From: Tetrahymena elliotti 4EA
Lineage: Eukaryota; Ciliophora; Oligohymenophorea; Hymenostomatida; Tetrahymenidae
Direction: 5' to 3'
Assembly: GCA_000231825.2 (NCBI GenBank)
Contig: JH720335.1
Location: 342,862-406,861, forward strand
Length of the DNA stretch: 64,000 nucleotides
The position numbers and the translations under genes were made by a program. Positions 12,709 through 25,170 of the stretch are shown here, piece after piece. Each line of letters opens with the position of its first letter. Position 1 is the stretch's first letter. Under the pieces are notes generated by a model that saw only the letters and a list, made by a program, of their open reading frames with translations, was not told the DNA's origin and searched no databases.

Positions 12709-14093
12709 TCATTCTTGTAATGACCATAGTTATACTACTTTATCATAAAAAGAACATGTAATTATATTCTTAGTGTCTTAACTCCAATCACAAGAATAAG
12801 CTAAAGATGAGTGCCCTTCCAATTTTTCTTATTGTTCTACATTAGCTTTTAAAATAAAATTACATAGACTAAAAAATCATTTCAAATTTAATTTACTGTT
12901 TCCAATTATATTGATAATTTCAAAATAGTGTTGACAATAAACTCCAAGAAGTGCTTAGGTAGAGCTCTGAGGTTTCCAAATAGTTCTCCATACACCTCCT
13001 TCTCTTTTAGATGAGAATACTTCTTTTTAAATATTTCTCACATCCCATAATCTTAAATGTTCATCATAGCTTTATTTGTTTTGTTTTTTTTTTAGATTTT
13101 TTTAAAATAAAAAACATACCATCCTGTAAAGAATTAATTAGGATTTAAGGGATCAAAGTTGATAGTACATATTCCCATTTCATGTGATCTATTTTAAAAA
13201 ATAATATTAGATTTTATTCAAAGTTAACTTTATTTTGATACCTTTTATTAACCATAACTTAATAATCTGGGACTCTAGCATCATAGAGTATTAATTTTTA
13301 ATCATCACCTCCACTTAAAAAAATATTTTAATCTTATTTACTAATTCCACATGCCCATACAGAGAATTAATGCTTAGATATTTTAGTAATTTCCTAAATA
13401 AGTTCTAAAAATATTTATTTTATCTTTAATAATAAATAAAAGAATTGAATGTCATACCTAGAGTTTATGTTAAATCAAGAATAAAAACACTCTCTTAATC
13501 TGTAGAAGTGACAATTCTTATATTAGCAAAACTATTTATTTTAATAAATGATTCATGAAAATGTAAATCTAAAAAGATTTGAAATTTTCTCACTTTATGT
13601 TTACATCAATGTACAAACATTTATGACCTTCTTCAGTTTAAATTTCTTTTTCTTTATGTAACTTCATCCCTTCGCTTTCATTTTCTAAAATTAACAAATA
13701 AATTATTATTATTTCTTCATTATTATATTTAATTACATTTTCTTAAGGAATAAATTCTAACAAATGAATCGCTACATGCAGTAGTCAAATAAACTGTGTC
13801 ATCAATTTTTTAGGTGAACCATTAAAAATCTAAAACACCAGCACTTTCTACTCTATCTCTTAAAACTATTTAACTGAAGAAACAATTAATAATTTGATAA
13901 AAAATTAGAAATAATACTTTTATTCTACTTAATAGAGCTCAAGGCTTCCATATACTTTTTAATCTCTAAGCTCATAATAAGCTATAACAAGATAAGATTC
14001 AAATCCTTAAAGAGGACAAAACTTAGCACAATCAGGAGTTAACTCTGAATTAAATTTCTAAACCGATTTAAACTTGTTTTTATTTTCAGCCAT
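12709..14093 (-). CDS. DPH7: WD40 protein, DPH7 (WDR85)-like, diphthamide pathway
   Basis: Starts at ATG 14093 (MAENKNKFKSVQKFNSELTP). The segment DCAKFCPLQGFESYLVIAYY matches the start of the DPH7 propeller. Later WD repeats read SVWACGISKQDQN...LSGGDDQKLILYDAR and NQFFTGCYDEHLRLWDVRN, followed by GGVWRTIWKP, a DPH7 signature, and a last blade ending VVQLWSLQE then TGA. Introns are short; well-placed ones are 12846-12896 and ~13068-13116, and at least three more lie at ~13200-13900. In other eukaryotes DPH7 hydrolyses diphthine methyl ester so that the amidation step of diphthamide on elongation factor 2 can occur. Assignment rests on blade order and the GGVWR motif. Another WD40 family is possible but less likely. 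Confidence 0.75.
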
Positions 14094-15610
14094 TTAATGA
14101 ATAAAATTATTGAATAAAAATCAAATTAATTTTTGGAAGATATTTATGCCTAATTTAGTATCAAAATTTTATATATTCGTTAATATTAACCACTTGATCA
14201 AATCTGCAATAATATCAAAAATAACTCTATTCCTTTACATTTATGTTTCAATAAGTGTCTTAAAATAATTTTAAATCATAAAAATATTTCAAATATTAGC
14301 AATGCAATTTAATTAAAAATTAAACAAAACATAGTGAAATGCTTCATTAGATTCAAATAATTTGAAAAAAAATATAGTCAAATAATAGAAATATCTCCTA
14401 TCAAAATGTATACAATTATTAATAGGTAGTAGTAGAAATATGGGAATTCCTCTAAGACTACTTGGAATAAATATGGGATTTTAATTAGTTTATCTTTATA
14501 TGGTTACCCTTATTCCTACCACTACCCAAACATATTATCTTAATTTAATTTAAATAAATAAATAAAAACTAGTCTTGCTTCGAAAAAGTTAATTTAAGTA
14601 AAGTAAAATTAATAAGAAATTTTAAACAATTTTGAGTTAAAAACAATTTGAAAAACAAAACTGTAACTTTGCATAAGAAAAATTAAGCTAAAAAAATATT
14701 TTAAAATAAAGAAATTTTTTACAAATAAAAAGTAATTCATCAAGACTTAGTCAATCCTAATAGTTGTCCAACTTATTAAGTAATTAAATTATTAGAAAAA
14801 AACATAAAGTAAATGAGCAGATAATAAAATTTATTTGCTAAATTTTTCAAAAATAATCAAAATTATAGAGTTAATTTAACAGATTAAATAAAAATAGAGC
14901 TAAATTACCAATAAATTTTAAAGCATCATAAACTATTTTTCAAAAAATAGAATAAGTGCAAAGTTAAATAAATTCGATTTCTTCATTTAGTAAATAAAAT
15001 AAAATTTTCAGTTTTTTGATAGATTTTTAGCCATAAAAACTTTAAAGAGAAGGGAATTTTTTAGAAAACAAATTAAGAAATTAAAAAAAATATTCTAATA
15101 GTCTAAAGAATTGTGTAATTTGAATAAAATTAATATGATAAATAAAAGTGTAGTTATTAGTTAAATTTTATAGAAGATAAAGATAAACAAGAAATTGTGT
15201 GGGAAACAAACATGTATCATCATTTAATATAGTTTTATTATACATTATTTCAAAAAATATTTTTTAATAACAATTTAGTAATTAATTTGATTCATCATTT
15301 TTAGTATTGTATTTTTATTGCTTAAAAAGAAGAAGAAGTAAAGGATAGATCAAATCAAATTATTTGATATTGTTAATAAAAACGCATTTCTTTTGCTATT
15401 AAATTTTCTTTATGACGAATTCAGTAATGATTGGTTTACGAACTACATTAGTTTTTAATTTATAGCAAAATTTAGACTAATTGAGCAAGCAAGCATAAAT
15501 AAATATAAGAAAAGGTTGGGGTTTAAAGGCTAATTGTTTTAAAAAAATAAATTAGTTCTAATTTATTGTCTATGTTTATAATAATAATATAATAAATATA
15601 GTTTACATGA
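14094..15610. other. intergenic with an imperfect inverted repeat
   Basis: About 1.5 kb of AT-rich sequence between minus-strand genes. The only clear structure is an inverted repeat at 14425-14526, listed separately. A 10-base G4T2-like run (GGTTGGGGTT) sits at 15514-15523. Confidence 0.55.
14425..14526 (-). repeat. imperfect inverted repeat (possible hairpin RNA or MITE remnant)
   Basis: Left arm 14425-14444 (GGTAGTAGTAGAAATATGGG) and right arm 14507-14526 (CCCTTATTCCTACCACTACC) are inverted copies differing at 3 of 20 positions. Two of the differences would be G-U pairs in a minus-strand transcript but A-C mismatches in a plus-strand one. The loop is about 62 bases. Confidence 0.55.
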
Positions 15611-16498
15611 TCAATGTCTGGATGCCACAGAATCAATTGTTTACTTGTATAGTTTGGGGAAATACTCTCTCAATACTTAAGAAGGCATATCACCCTTTTC
15701 AGCAGCTATATTTAAGTTACCATATAGCTCTGAAAGGTAATCGTTTGCTATTTTTTTAACATTAGCATCAAAACTGCTAACACATTGTTTCATTTCTTGG
15801 AAAAGTTGTTTATAATCTGAGCCTGTGCCCCACCATCTTTCCTTTTCCTTCAAATCATTGTCTTGAAGTGAAAGAAGTATGTGAAGGGTCTTTAAAGTAC
15901 AAATAAAGCTCTATTTTAGTACTGAAGTTTGTTAGCCTTTTCCTTTCTAATAATTAACTAAAGGAGCTTCTAAAACTAGGGAGTATTCATGAATGATTGA
16001 GGTAAATTGAGAGTGGTTTTGATTTGCTACTGGAGGGCATTTATCCTTTAAAGTAGTTAATTTAGCCATAACTGATCTAATATATTTTAAAAGCTAGTCA
16101 TTATCTGCTGATGCGATTTATTCAAATATCTTTTAAATGGATTCCTTTTATTCAGGGCCTGATAATCTCAGATATTCTGTTAATTCTTAAGACTAAACAA
16201 GATCTTGCTTTTCTTCTACACTCTTCTGTTCAATAATTCTTAAAAATGCAGTTTCTGTTTTAGTCTCTATTATAAAACAATAAAAACAATTATCAAAAAT
16301 GAATCTTTCTTATCAATTCTTCTCATCAATCATTCCAATCAAAACATTATTTAATAGACTCAAGGAGCATAAATAATGAAGGATTTTTTAGTTTGTGATC
16401 GAAATAATATCAATAAAAGAAATTTTACATTTATTTTCTTGATATGATAACTCCTCTTTGTCATCAGGTTTCTTATCGTTCGAAAGACACGAACCCAT
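15611..16498 (-). CDS. 241-aa helical protein with an N-terminal myristoylation/palmitoylation motif
   Basis: Exon 1 is 16429-16498 and exon 2 is 15611-16266, joined across a phase-1 intron (16267-16428) to give exactly 242 codons with TGA. The protein begins MGSCLSND: Gly2 with Ser6 fits an N-myristoylation signal and Cys4 a neighbouring palmitoylation site, so membrane attachment is likely (inference from motif). The rest is mostly predicted helix, with conserved-looking stretches such as YIRSVMAKLTTLKDKCPP and KERWWGTGSDYKQLFQEM. There is no recognised catalytic motif and I cannot assign a family. Confidence 0.75.
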
Positions 16499-18127
16499 TA
16501 ATGAATAAATATATTTAACTTTTTGAGCAATAAATCTATTTAAGTTATTAAAAAATGGTTTGAGTTGCTGCCTCTGCTTGATGGGTTAAAAATAAATGTG
16601 TACAAGTTGTTGTGTAAAATAATTGAGGTTCTCTTTTTTTGGTGTAGCTTCTTGATTTATATTTGCTTTTTTCAAAACAATTAAAGTTGTAATAATTTTT
16701 ATATTTAATTATTTATATTAAAGCGATTGTTTTTAATTTCTTTAAAAGAACTATAATAACTCTAAGGCTTATAAGAACTACTACACTTATTAATGATCAA
16801 TAATTTCTTATGTATTGTATATAATTATTATAAATTAATCAATCAATCATTGATTGATTGATAGAATCTCTCTCTTAAATTTTATTTTGATCTAATAAAT
16901 TATTGAGTTTTTGTGTTAATTTGTTTTTTATTAAAAATATTCATTCATCTGCATTTTTATTTTTATTGCTAATTAATTATCAATCAATTAACTTTCTTTT
17001 CTCATTAGATTTAGTGGTTTTATCTCACTTTTTCAAAAAAAAATATAATTAATATTCACAAAAAGTTTTTACTGACTGAATAGTAGAATCATAAGATCTA
17101 CTTTAATACATAACTATTTTTGCTACTCCATTAAGTTCTATTAGTAAAAATTCATAAATCTAATCAAAATAATGTCAAATTTATTGACATTAAAATGATT
17201 TATCTATTATTAAATTTGTAAAAGAGGTAATTCCTTCTATTATCAAATTTTAAACTTTCTCAGTTGGATTTACATTTCTTTATGCAAAATTATCTTTTTT
17301 ATTTTAATTTGATGATCTTATTTAAAAAATTAAAGACTAAAAAGTCAATAAAATATAATTTTTATCTTCAAAAATTTTTATTTTATTTGCAATAGAAGGT
17401 GGATATTCAATTATTGATAGCAAAAAATATAAAAATAAAATTAAAATTGAATTAATTTTTCTTTTGAAAATCATTTTTTAAAATATGATGAAAATTCTTT
17501 AATAAAAGTTCTATGTTTTATTTCTAAAAGAGGTCATTTTTTTACTGTAAATAAAATTTTTTGAGATTAAAATATTAAACAAAATACATATTTAGCATAA
17601 TGTTATGGCAAATTTTTTATCTAAAAAGTAGCTTTAAGTATTTTAACTTTTGAATAGATAATTTTAAAGTTTATTTTAAGTTATTTTAGCTTTAAGCTGG
17701 TTATGAGTTATTAATTTTTTATTAATAGGATGGGCATAAGAAAAATTAAAAGCTTTTAAAATATTAACAAATGTGTGTATAAAATTATTTTATTACATTT
17801 TACTTCATGAAAAAGCTAATTATTTTAAACTGCAAAGTATTTTATTTCAAAAATTAATTTTTCTTAAATTCTTCACTATAGAAATAATTTTTGAATTGAT
17901 TTAATGTTAGTAAAATAAAATATTTCTATTTATTGAAATTTAATAAATTTTTAAAATATAAACAAAAATAGAATTATAATATGGAGGTAAATTAAATATG
18001 TTATTAATAAGACTTCCAATTTTTTTTTTTTTGAAAACATAATTTATTAAATATAATAAATAACTAATAACTTTGTAATTTTCTGCAATAATATTTCATT
18101 TATTTTCTTTGACAAATAAGTTTTTTT
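16499..18127. other. intergenic, AT-rich, with a perfect palindrome
   Basis: About 1.6 kb. It holds the promoter of the MGSC gene and a 25-base palindrome at 16838-16862. Nothing else can be supported. Confidence 0.55.
16838..16862. repeat. perfect palindrome of ATCA/TGAT tetramers
   Basis: ATCAATCAATCA, one T, then TGATTGATTGAT: 12-base arms with a single-base centre. It is upstream of the MGSC gene. It may be no more than a simple-repeat inversion. Confidence 0.6.
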
Positions 18128-21057
18128 TCATTCTATGTCACTTATTTCACCTGAAGATATATTTTTTAATGAATTTTTATCCTATTCTGGCTAACCAAAA
18201 TCAGTTATATCACTAGAATGAACACTGCTTTTTTCATTAGGACCTTCTTAGTCATCATCGTCATCACTTTCATCTTCTATACGTTTTTTCTAATTATTAT
18301 TTAATTTCTCTTCCAATTCAGTGATATCTAAATCAACTTCATATTGCCATTTAAATATTGCATCAAACAATGATTTATCCTCAGTATTCTTAAACTCTAA
18401 ATCGAAAGGAAGATCTGGTAATCTTCTGGCTTTCTTAAAGCTAGTGGGGTTGAAATCTTGAAATAAAAACGAATTAAATCAAAATATTTTTTTGAATGAT
18501 AAAATTTTACCTAGCAAATAATTTGTCTTTACCAATTCATCTAATAAACCTGTTCCTACCTTCTTTTTAATCTTTAAATCATTAAAGTAAGCGAATTCTG
18601 CATCTTATCTCATGTTTGGAGTGTTTGATTCGTGAACAGATTTTGGTGTTTATTCCTGTTAAATATTTTTGGGTGTTTAACTATGAACAGGTGATCTAGG
18701 ATTTTCTTTTGGAGGCTATAACTAAATTAATTTTTTTTCATATTCCTCTTCTTCTAAAATATCATTTTCATCATTATTTTCGCTTTAACTTTCTACTTAA
18801 TCTACTTATTCTACTTATTCAACTTATTCAGGTTATTACTACTACTACTACTACTGATATGTGTCTTGCTTTTTAATTAATTTGATTTATTAACTGGGAG
18901 CTCTGTTCTCTCTTGGAGTAGGTGAATTTTATGCCCTTGGAGATTATTAATAGGATGGTTTTTTAGATAATTGTTTCTTTATTTATTGTGTGACTTGTCT
19001 ACTCCTAGCTGCTTTAGGAGAGTTAGTCATATCAAGAGGTTCAACATCATTTTATTTAACATCTTCTTATAAGTTAATATGAAGTTATTTCTCTTCTTCA
19101 AACACTAGTTCCTCTTCATATTCATTATCATCCTATTCATCCTATTTCTAAATTTCTTATACTGGTTGAGGAGCTATTCCTTCTTCAAATACTAAAACGT
19201 CTTCTTCACTTTCTGAGTTTTATGAGGATTTAATAGTCTAGGTTGGCTATCTTGGAGAATCAACAGAAGATGTTTATTGTCTTGGTGATGTTTAATTCTA
19301 AATAGTAGGTGGAGGGGGTATTATTCTTTCAACTTTAGCTTTTGGCGTACCTACCATAGGCTGAACTACTTTTTTAGGCGGTGCAGTCTTTTTAGGTGGT
19401 TAAACTTACTATTTAGGAGTATTTTATGTTTTTTATCTAGGTGGTCTTTACTCAGTCGCTATTTCCTGAAATAAAAAAATAAATTTAAATAAAGTGAGTA
19501 AGAGTAAGAATTAATTAAATGGTTAAAAATGTTCAGTAACTCAAATAAAAAAAATAAATTTAATGAAAGGAAGAATTAATGAAATAATTACTCTGTAAAC
19601 TAGATATTCTTCTATTGCACTTTTTTCATGATTTAACTCATTTTACTTCTTTTTTTTATTTTAGGGTCTTTTTTTAAAAATATTTGAATAAGAAAATTCA
19701 TTAGAAAAAAATATAAATTAGAAATACGATTTAGATGATTAAGAGTTTTACTTATCTTCCTAACTTTCATCAGGATTTGCGTTTTGTTTTTATGATTTTT
19801 TCTTTTTCTTTTTAACAACTTTGACTTGAGTTACTTGAGTTCTCTCTTGAAAATTGCTTTAACCCTATTACTTAAGCTGTTATTGTTATTACTATTTGCT
19901 TAATGATTATTTTCTTTAAGTTTTAGCTGCACCGACATCTCTATTTTTTAAATTATTTTAATTTTCTATATATTCTTAATCTTCTTCATCCATTTCTTAT
20001 TCAATTTCTTCATAGCTGCTTTCCTCCATCTACTCATTGTCATCTTCTTTATCTTCTTCAATTTTATCAGTCAATTTAGATTCTTCTAAAACTTGATTTA
20101 TTACATTTGCTTCAATATCTTACCATGTAAGTTGAATTTATGATTATTTAAACTTAGAAGGATCTACTTTGTAATATTCATTAAATGATTACATTTATGG
20201 CTCGTAACTGTAAGGAATTTTAACTTTAAATGATCTAAATAATAATAAAAAAGATATTTTTTTATAAAAATAGAATAATTTATTTAAAAAGTTTACTTTG
20301 TTTATATCTTTTCAAGTATCCTTTCATATTCTTTTGTTAAGAAATCTATTTTTTTATCATATTCTGTGTCATTTGATAGATATGATTTCATCTTTTAAAG
20401 AATGTAGTCTTGTAGTTTTACATGATTTATTTTATGAGTTGTATGCTTTTACTTTCCAAGCTAATCTTCTAAGTATATATCCACATTTATATTATGAATT
20501 AGAGAAGCTTCTTCTTTAGATAATTTAGAGTAGTTGAACCTGTTTTCATTAATTTTAAGCAAGCTCTTATTCAATTCTGGCTATATTATACTTAGAGATT
20601 AATTTTAATCATCATAATTCATTGTAAAAAAGGATATTCCTCCATTATTTCCATTCAAACCAAAACCATTTTAAAATAATTTGTGAGATTACTGCCCATC
20701 TGAGCTGAACAATTAATCCTAGACCTTAGCATAATATGAATTAAATTCTCTAGTTGCTTATTCTTAACGGTATTTAGAAAATAATAGATACTAATCAACT
20801 TTGTATCTGAATTCTCTGATTAGAATACTCTTTTAATTATTTTGTATTTCATCTATGTCAGTTCCATCTATTATATGACTAGTTAAATTTTTGTATTGCT
20901 TTAAGTTAAATATATTTGTGTGATGATAAAAAGATGGTTTTCCTAAGTTTTTAGTTGATCCCATCCCTAAAGAGGCAAGAGAAACTGACTAATTTAACTT
21001 GTTTCCTTTTATTCTATTTTACTAATAAGACCTATTTATGATATCAAAGTTTTACAT
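18128..21057 (-). CDS. large acidic, Gln-rich protein of unknown function
   Basis: Starts MQNFDIINRSYQQNRIKGNK at ATG 21057 and ends SGEISDIE then TGA at 18128-18130. The first ~280 residues look globular (KQYKNLTSHIIDGTDIDE; ILIREFRYKVDQYLLFSKY). A helical stretch near 20300-20519 follows. The rest is low complexity: acidic runs, a Q-only tract near 18830 coded by TAG/TAA/CAG, three EQV repeats beside it, and a Pro-rich, Lys-rich segment near 19300-19440. The C-terminus regains order (RRLPDLPFDLEFKN, LFDAIFKWQYEVDLDITELE). Introns are evident at ~18462-18513, ~19467-19597 and ~20235-20300. I cannot assign a family; chromatin or scaffold roles would be guesses from composition. Confidence 0.7.
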
Positions 21058-21457
21058 TTTATGATTTTAAATATATTGTGTAGTAGACTAATTCAAATTA
21101 AATTGGTTATTTATTGAATTATATATATATATATATATAGTACCCTAGAGTACTACCCTTTTATTTGTTTTTTTAAAGGGCTACATACAAATGTAAAAAC
21201 TAAAAAATAATATTTTTTTATTTTGAAAAAGGAGGATAAAAAAAATAAATTCCTGTTTTAAGAAAAATTTAAAAAAGTAATAATTAATTTCTTTTTTATT
21301 TTGTATTTTTTTAAAAATCATTTTTAAAAAGAAATCAAAAGAAAATAAAAAACCTAAAATATGTATTCTACAAAATATACAAAATAGAATAATATTGATT
21401 AAACAAAATATATGAAATGAAAAAACAAATTTTTTTAGGAATAAAAATGATTAAATC
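21058..21457. other. intergenic with (TA)n microsatellite and small hairpins
   Basis: Contains (TA)9 at ~21120-21139, then AGTACCCTAGAGTACT (arms AGTAC/GTACT) and a CCCTTT...AAAGGG inverted pair at ~21157-21181. The hairpins lie between the kinase stop and the start of the next minus-strand gene. Confidence 0.5.
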
Positions 21458-24400
21458 TCAACCCTAATTTAATACTCTATAGGATTTTGGCTATCTGTTA
21501 ATTTGAAAAAGTTCATCTAAATTTTATAAATTAAAATCGCTCTTATTTGCTTATTTTTAAGGGGTTCTTGGCACTTAAAAAGAATACTTCCTAAGCTATT
21601 TTTAATTTGCTTGATGAAAATAATTGTTATTACTATTAGAATTTGAGTTTTTTTATTAATCAAAAGCATTATTATTGCTTGCTGAAACATTTGTTGGATG
21701 ATATGAATTATTGCTGCTATTATAGCAAGTCCTGTATTAAATTTATTACATATCTGATAGTCTTTATTGAGAAAATTTATTTTTTGCTGTTTTATTTCTT
21801 ATGATTTAATCTTTAGAATCATTTTATTCTTTTTAATAGCTGAGACTATCACTTTATTTAACTCTCAATTACCTTTATTTATTATAGAACGTTGATTACA
21901 TGTTCTAAGACTGAAGAGTTCTATTCTAGTTTCGACTGTTATTTGTCTATCCCAAATAGGATTAAAATGAGTTAATACCCTAATTTTATTAAGTGTAATT
22001 ATTATGAGTTGATTAATTATTAGGTGTATTTGCTTGGCTTTGAGGTTTTGATGTTGATTGAGTAGAGTTATTTAAATTGTCACCGTTATTATAGTATTGG
22101 TTAGTATCTTGAGGTATTTTAAAGCCAACTGGTAAGCAGTTATCTTATTTAGCTCTATTTTTATTTTATGAAGTGCTTTGAATTATTTTTATTTAAACTT
22201 ACTCCTTTTTAGGATGATTTTATTTTTAAGTATCAGCATTTATCATTTACTTTTGTTCTAAGTTTTGCTGTTTCTTTGTGATATCAATGTTACTGCTATT
22301 TTATGTTTATCCAGAAATTGACTACTTAGAATAATTCAAAATCTAAATTGAATTTATTGTTTTTTATTAAATAATCTATTATGGAGTATTGTTATTCACT
22401 TTAAAGTAGCTTGGAGTTAACAACTATTTAATTTATTTAATAAATTTTAATTATGTAGGAATTTTATATTTAAACATTACTTATTTTGCTGCGTTCTTTT
22501 AGGTGTTATGCTGAGGAGACTAAGAATGATAACAATTATCTAATTTTTTGATCATAAATTCTCTTTTATTATTGCTAGGAGAATTTAAAATTTATTAGAA
22601 CTACTAATTCATGCTCTAATAAGACGAATTACTCATTTCTTCTTCTTAGTCATTATAGGTATTTTCATAAAGAGCTATTATCCCATTTGTTTTAAGAAGT
22701 CTTGATCTGTTACCAGAATCTTAAAAAGAAATAAAATATGAGGATAACAACTAATGATATTTTGTTAATAAATATCTTTACAAATTAAAGGAGATTGCAT
22801 CTCAGTGGGTTCTCTGCTAGAGCTTGTTGCAGCTAAACTGTAGTTTTTTCTTACATGCACTTTCTTGAGTTATTTTTTAGTAGCTTTTTACCTTAAAAAT
22901 TTCAAAAGCATCATGGAAAGAACAACCTTTTTTTCATTTACAACAACAATACATTTTAATAAATTGAAATAAATTAATCTTAATACATTCATGAAGACAT
23001 TCTTAGATTAAAAAATTTGCCTGTTTTCATCAAAAGATAGTGGTATTTAATCATTCAATCTTCTTGTTATCCATGGATGGTTCAAAGATTTACCTTTACA
23101 AAAAAAATTCCAAAAAAGGATGGTCAGTAAAATAAATAATATAGAATTAATTACCTGCATTATATCTGTTAGAAGGAGAAAAATTAGTCAATCTTGTAAT
23201 TAAATCATTAGCCAAACTGATTTTTTAATAATAAACATGGTTATTGTGAAAGCATATGATTTATTAATCTTTACTTAGAGCAATTTGGCCAGTTTTCTAT
23301 TTTTTTAGAGCAGCTAGTAATGAGTTTAATATACTATTCTTTGTTTTCTATTTCATTGTTATAGTTAAATGGGTGTCTACCCATAGATAATATCATATAC
23401 ATTATTATTCCACAACTCCATAAATCAACTGGCTAATTTTTATTAAAACGCAGAGAAAATTTTACACATAAATTAAATTTACAATTTTCTAATTAATTAC
23501 CTTAGAGTATGGTTAATTTTTTAATTACTCTGGAGACATGTATAAAACTGTCCCACACTACTATAAAAAGCTTCTGTAAGTCATTTCGCTTGAATACTAT
23601 ATACCTAGACCAAAATCAGCCACTTTAACAGAGGTAAGATCATTGGGATCAGCAAGTAAAATATTTTCTGGCAACAAAATATTTATAAAAATAGAGTTTA
23701 TTTTAAATATATTTTTTAGAAAGTAGAAATAAATAAATAGATAGGTATTTTTATGATGATCATACCTGGTTTTAAATCTCTGTGTAGTATATTTTATGAG
23801 TGCATATAGTCCACAGCTGAGAGAATGCATTTCATTATTGTTGATGACTCATCATCTGAAAAAGGCTGATCATTTTATTTTCTTTATTTGATTAGTTAGG
23901 CTATAGTACCACCTTTCATTAATTCCATAATTATAACAAAAGCATTTTTAGTTTCTCCTACCTTTTTATATTAGATTATTCAAAAATATAAATAAAATTT
24001 TATAAGTAAATATTTAAATATTAACACTAATTAAAAAGTAGTTCAATTCTTATAATATAAAGTAGATATATAATATTATTGGTATATTGTGAGAATATTA
24101 TTACTCTTTTGAATTTGACTATATGAGGATGATCTAATTATTAAAGCAGCTTTCCTTCAATAAGACTGCAGCTCATGTTGGATTTATACAGTATCTTTTA
24201 TTGATTAAAATATAAAGTTAAAAAAAGATTAAATAATTTTTTGAAACTAAAATCTTTTTGATGAACTCTTAGTTCTATTCATTTTATTTCTACATATAAA
24301 GCTCAAATATAGTGTAATAAAAGGGATTACCTTAATTGCACATTCTTATTCATCTGTACTATCAAATGCTTTATAAACAGTTCCAAATGCTCCTTGTCCT

Positions 24401-24468
24401 AGCTTTTCCTAAAGCTGAAATTAGAATTTAGTCTCCAAATAAGAAAGGATTTCGCTTTCTTCAGTCAT
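21458..24468 (-). CDS. Ser/Thr protein kinase with long Asn/Gln-rich tail
   Basis: ATG 24468. Kinase motifs follow in order across several exons: GQGAFGTVYKA (Gly loop), CAIK (VAIK-type lysine), EGKLLQQLDHPHIVKF (helix C), hinge IIMELMKGG, HSQNILHRDLKP (HRD), ENILLAD, VADFGLG (DFG), CGTVLYMSPEQLKN (APE as SPE), PVDLWSCGIIMYMML, and the subdomain XI sequence LNHPWITRRL. All catalytic residues are present, so it should be active. The arrangement resembles CAMK-type kinases, but no EF hands follow. After the domain comes about 350 residues of Asn/Gln/Ser-rich tail to TGA at 21458-21460. At least six introns are seen, one of which separates HRDLKP from ENILL. Ciliates have very large kinomes, so a precise ortholog cannot be named. 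Confidence 0.85.
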
Positions 24469-25170
24469 TATGTTTTAAAGTAAAAAATAGTTCTACAATC
24501 AAAATTAATTTTATAAATTTCTTATTTATTTTTAATTGAATGTATTAACCATAAATTAGATTAATAATTTCAAAGCTGATTTACTATGCATCACTATTTT
24601 AAAAATGTGCTTCAGAATAAACTCTATCAAATAAATAACTTGTATTAGATATAATTTAAACTATTTACTATGACTTAAAACAAACCTACTTTTTATTTTA
24701 ATTGCTTTAAAATATGAATATTTAAAATAATCTCAAACCCATCTTTAAATTATTAAAAAACCTTTCAAAATTATTAATTATATTTTTTATCCAAGAAAAA
24801 AATATTTTCTAAATAAAAACTGTTCCCAAAAAATAAGTTAAAGAATAAACAAAAAAATCCTTCCTAATAAGATTTACATTTATTTTCACTCATAGAACTA
24901 GTGAATTTAATGAAAATGTCTAAATTTTAGAATTAGTTTAATTTAATTAATATTAATTTAGAATGAATCAATTTATTTTATTTGAGAGTTTTGAAAAACA
25001 TTTCAAGTTTGTTTAAAATAATTTTATATTTTAATTTTCAAAAAAATAAATAATTAGATTTAGAGTGAAATTTTAAGTTTGTTTAGTTGTTTTGATTAAT
25101 TTTTATAATGAATAAAAAAAAAGTATCTATTTATTTAATCAAATTCTTGATCAAAATATTTAATTTCAAA
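24469..25170. other. intergenic, AT-rich, between divergent genes
   Basis: About 0.7 kb, expected to carry both promoters. Nothing specific is visible. Confidence 0.55.

Noticed and set aside
16470..16500. GTTCGAAAGACACGAACCC considered as a tRNA T-arm
   Set aside because: It is the first codons of the MGSC gene on the minus strand, and no cloverleaf can be formed.
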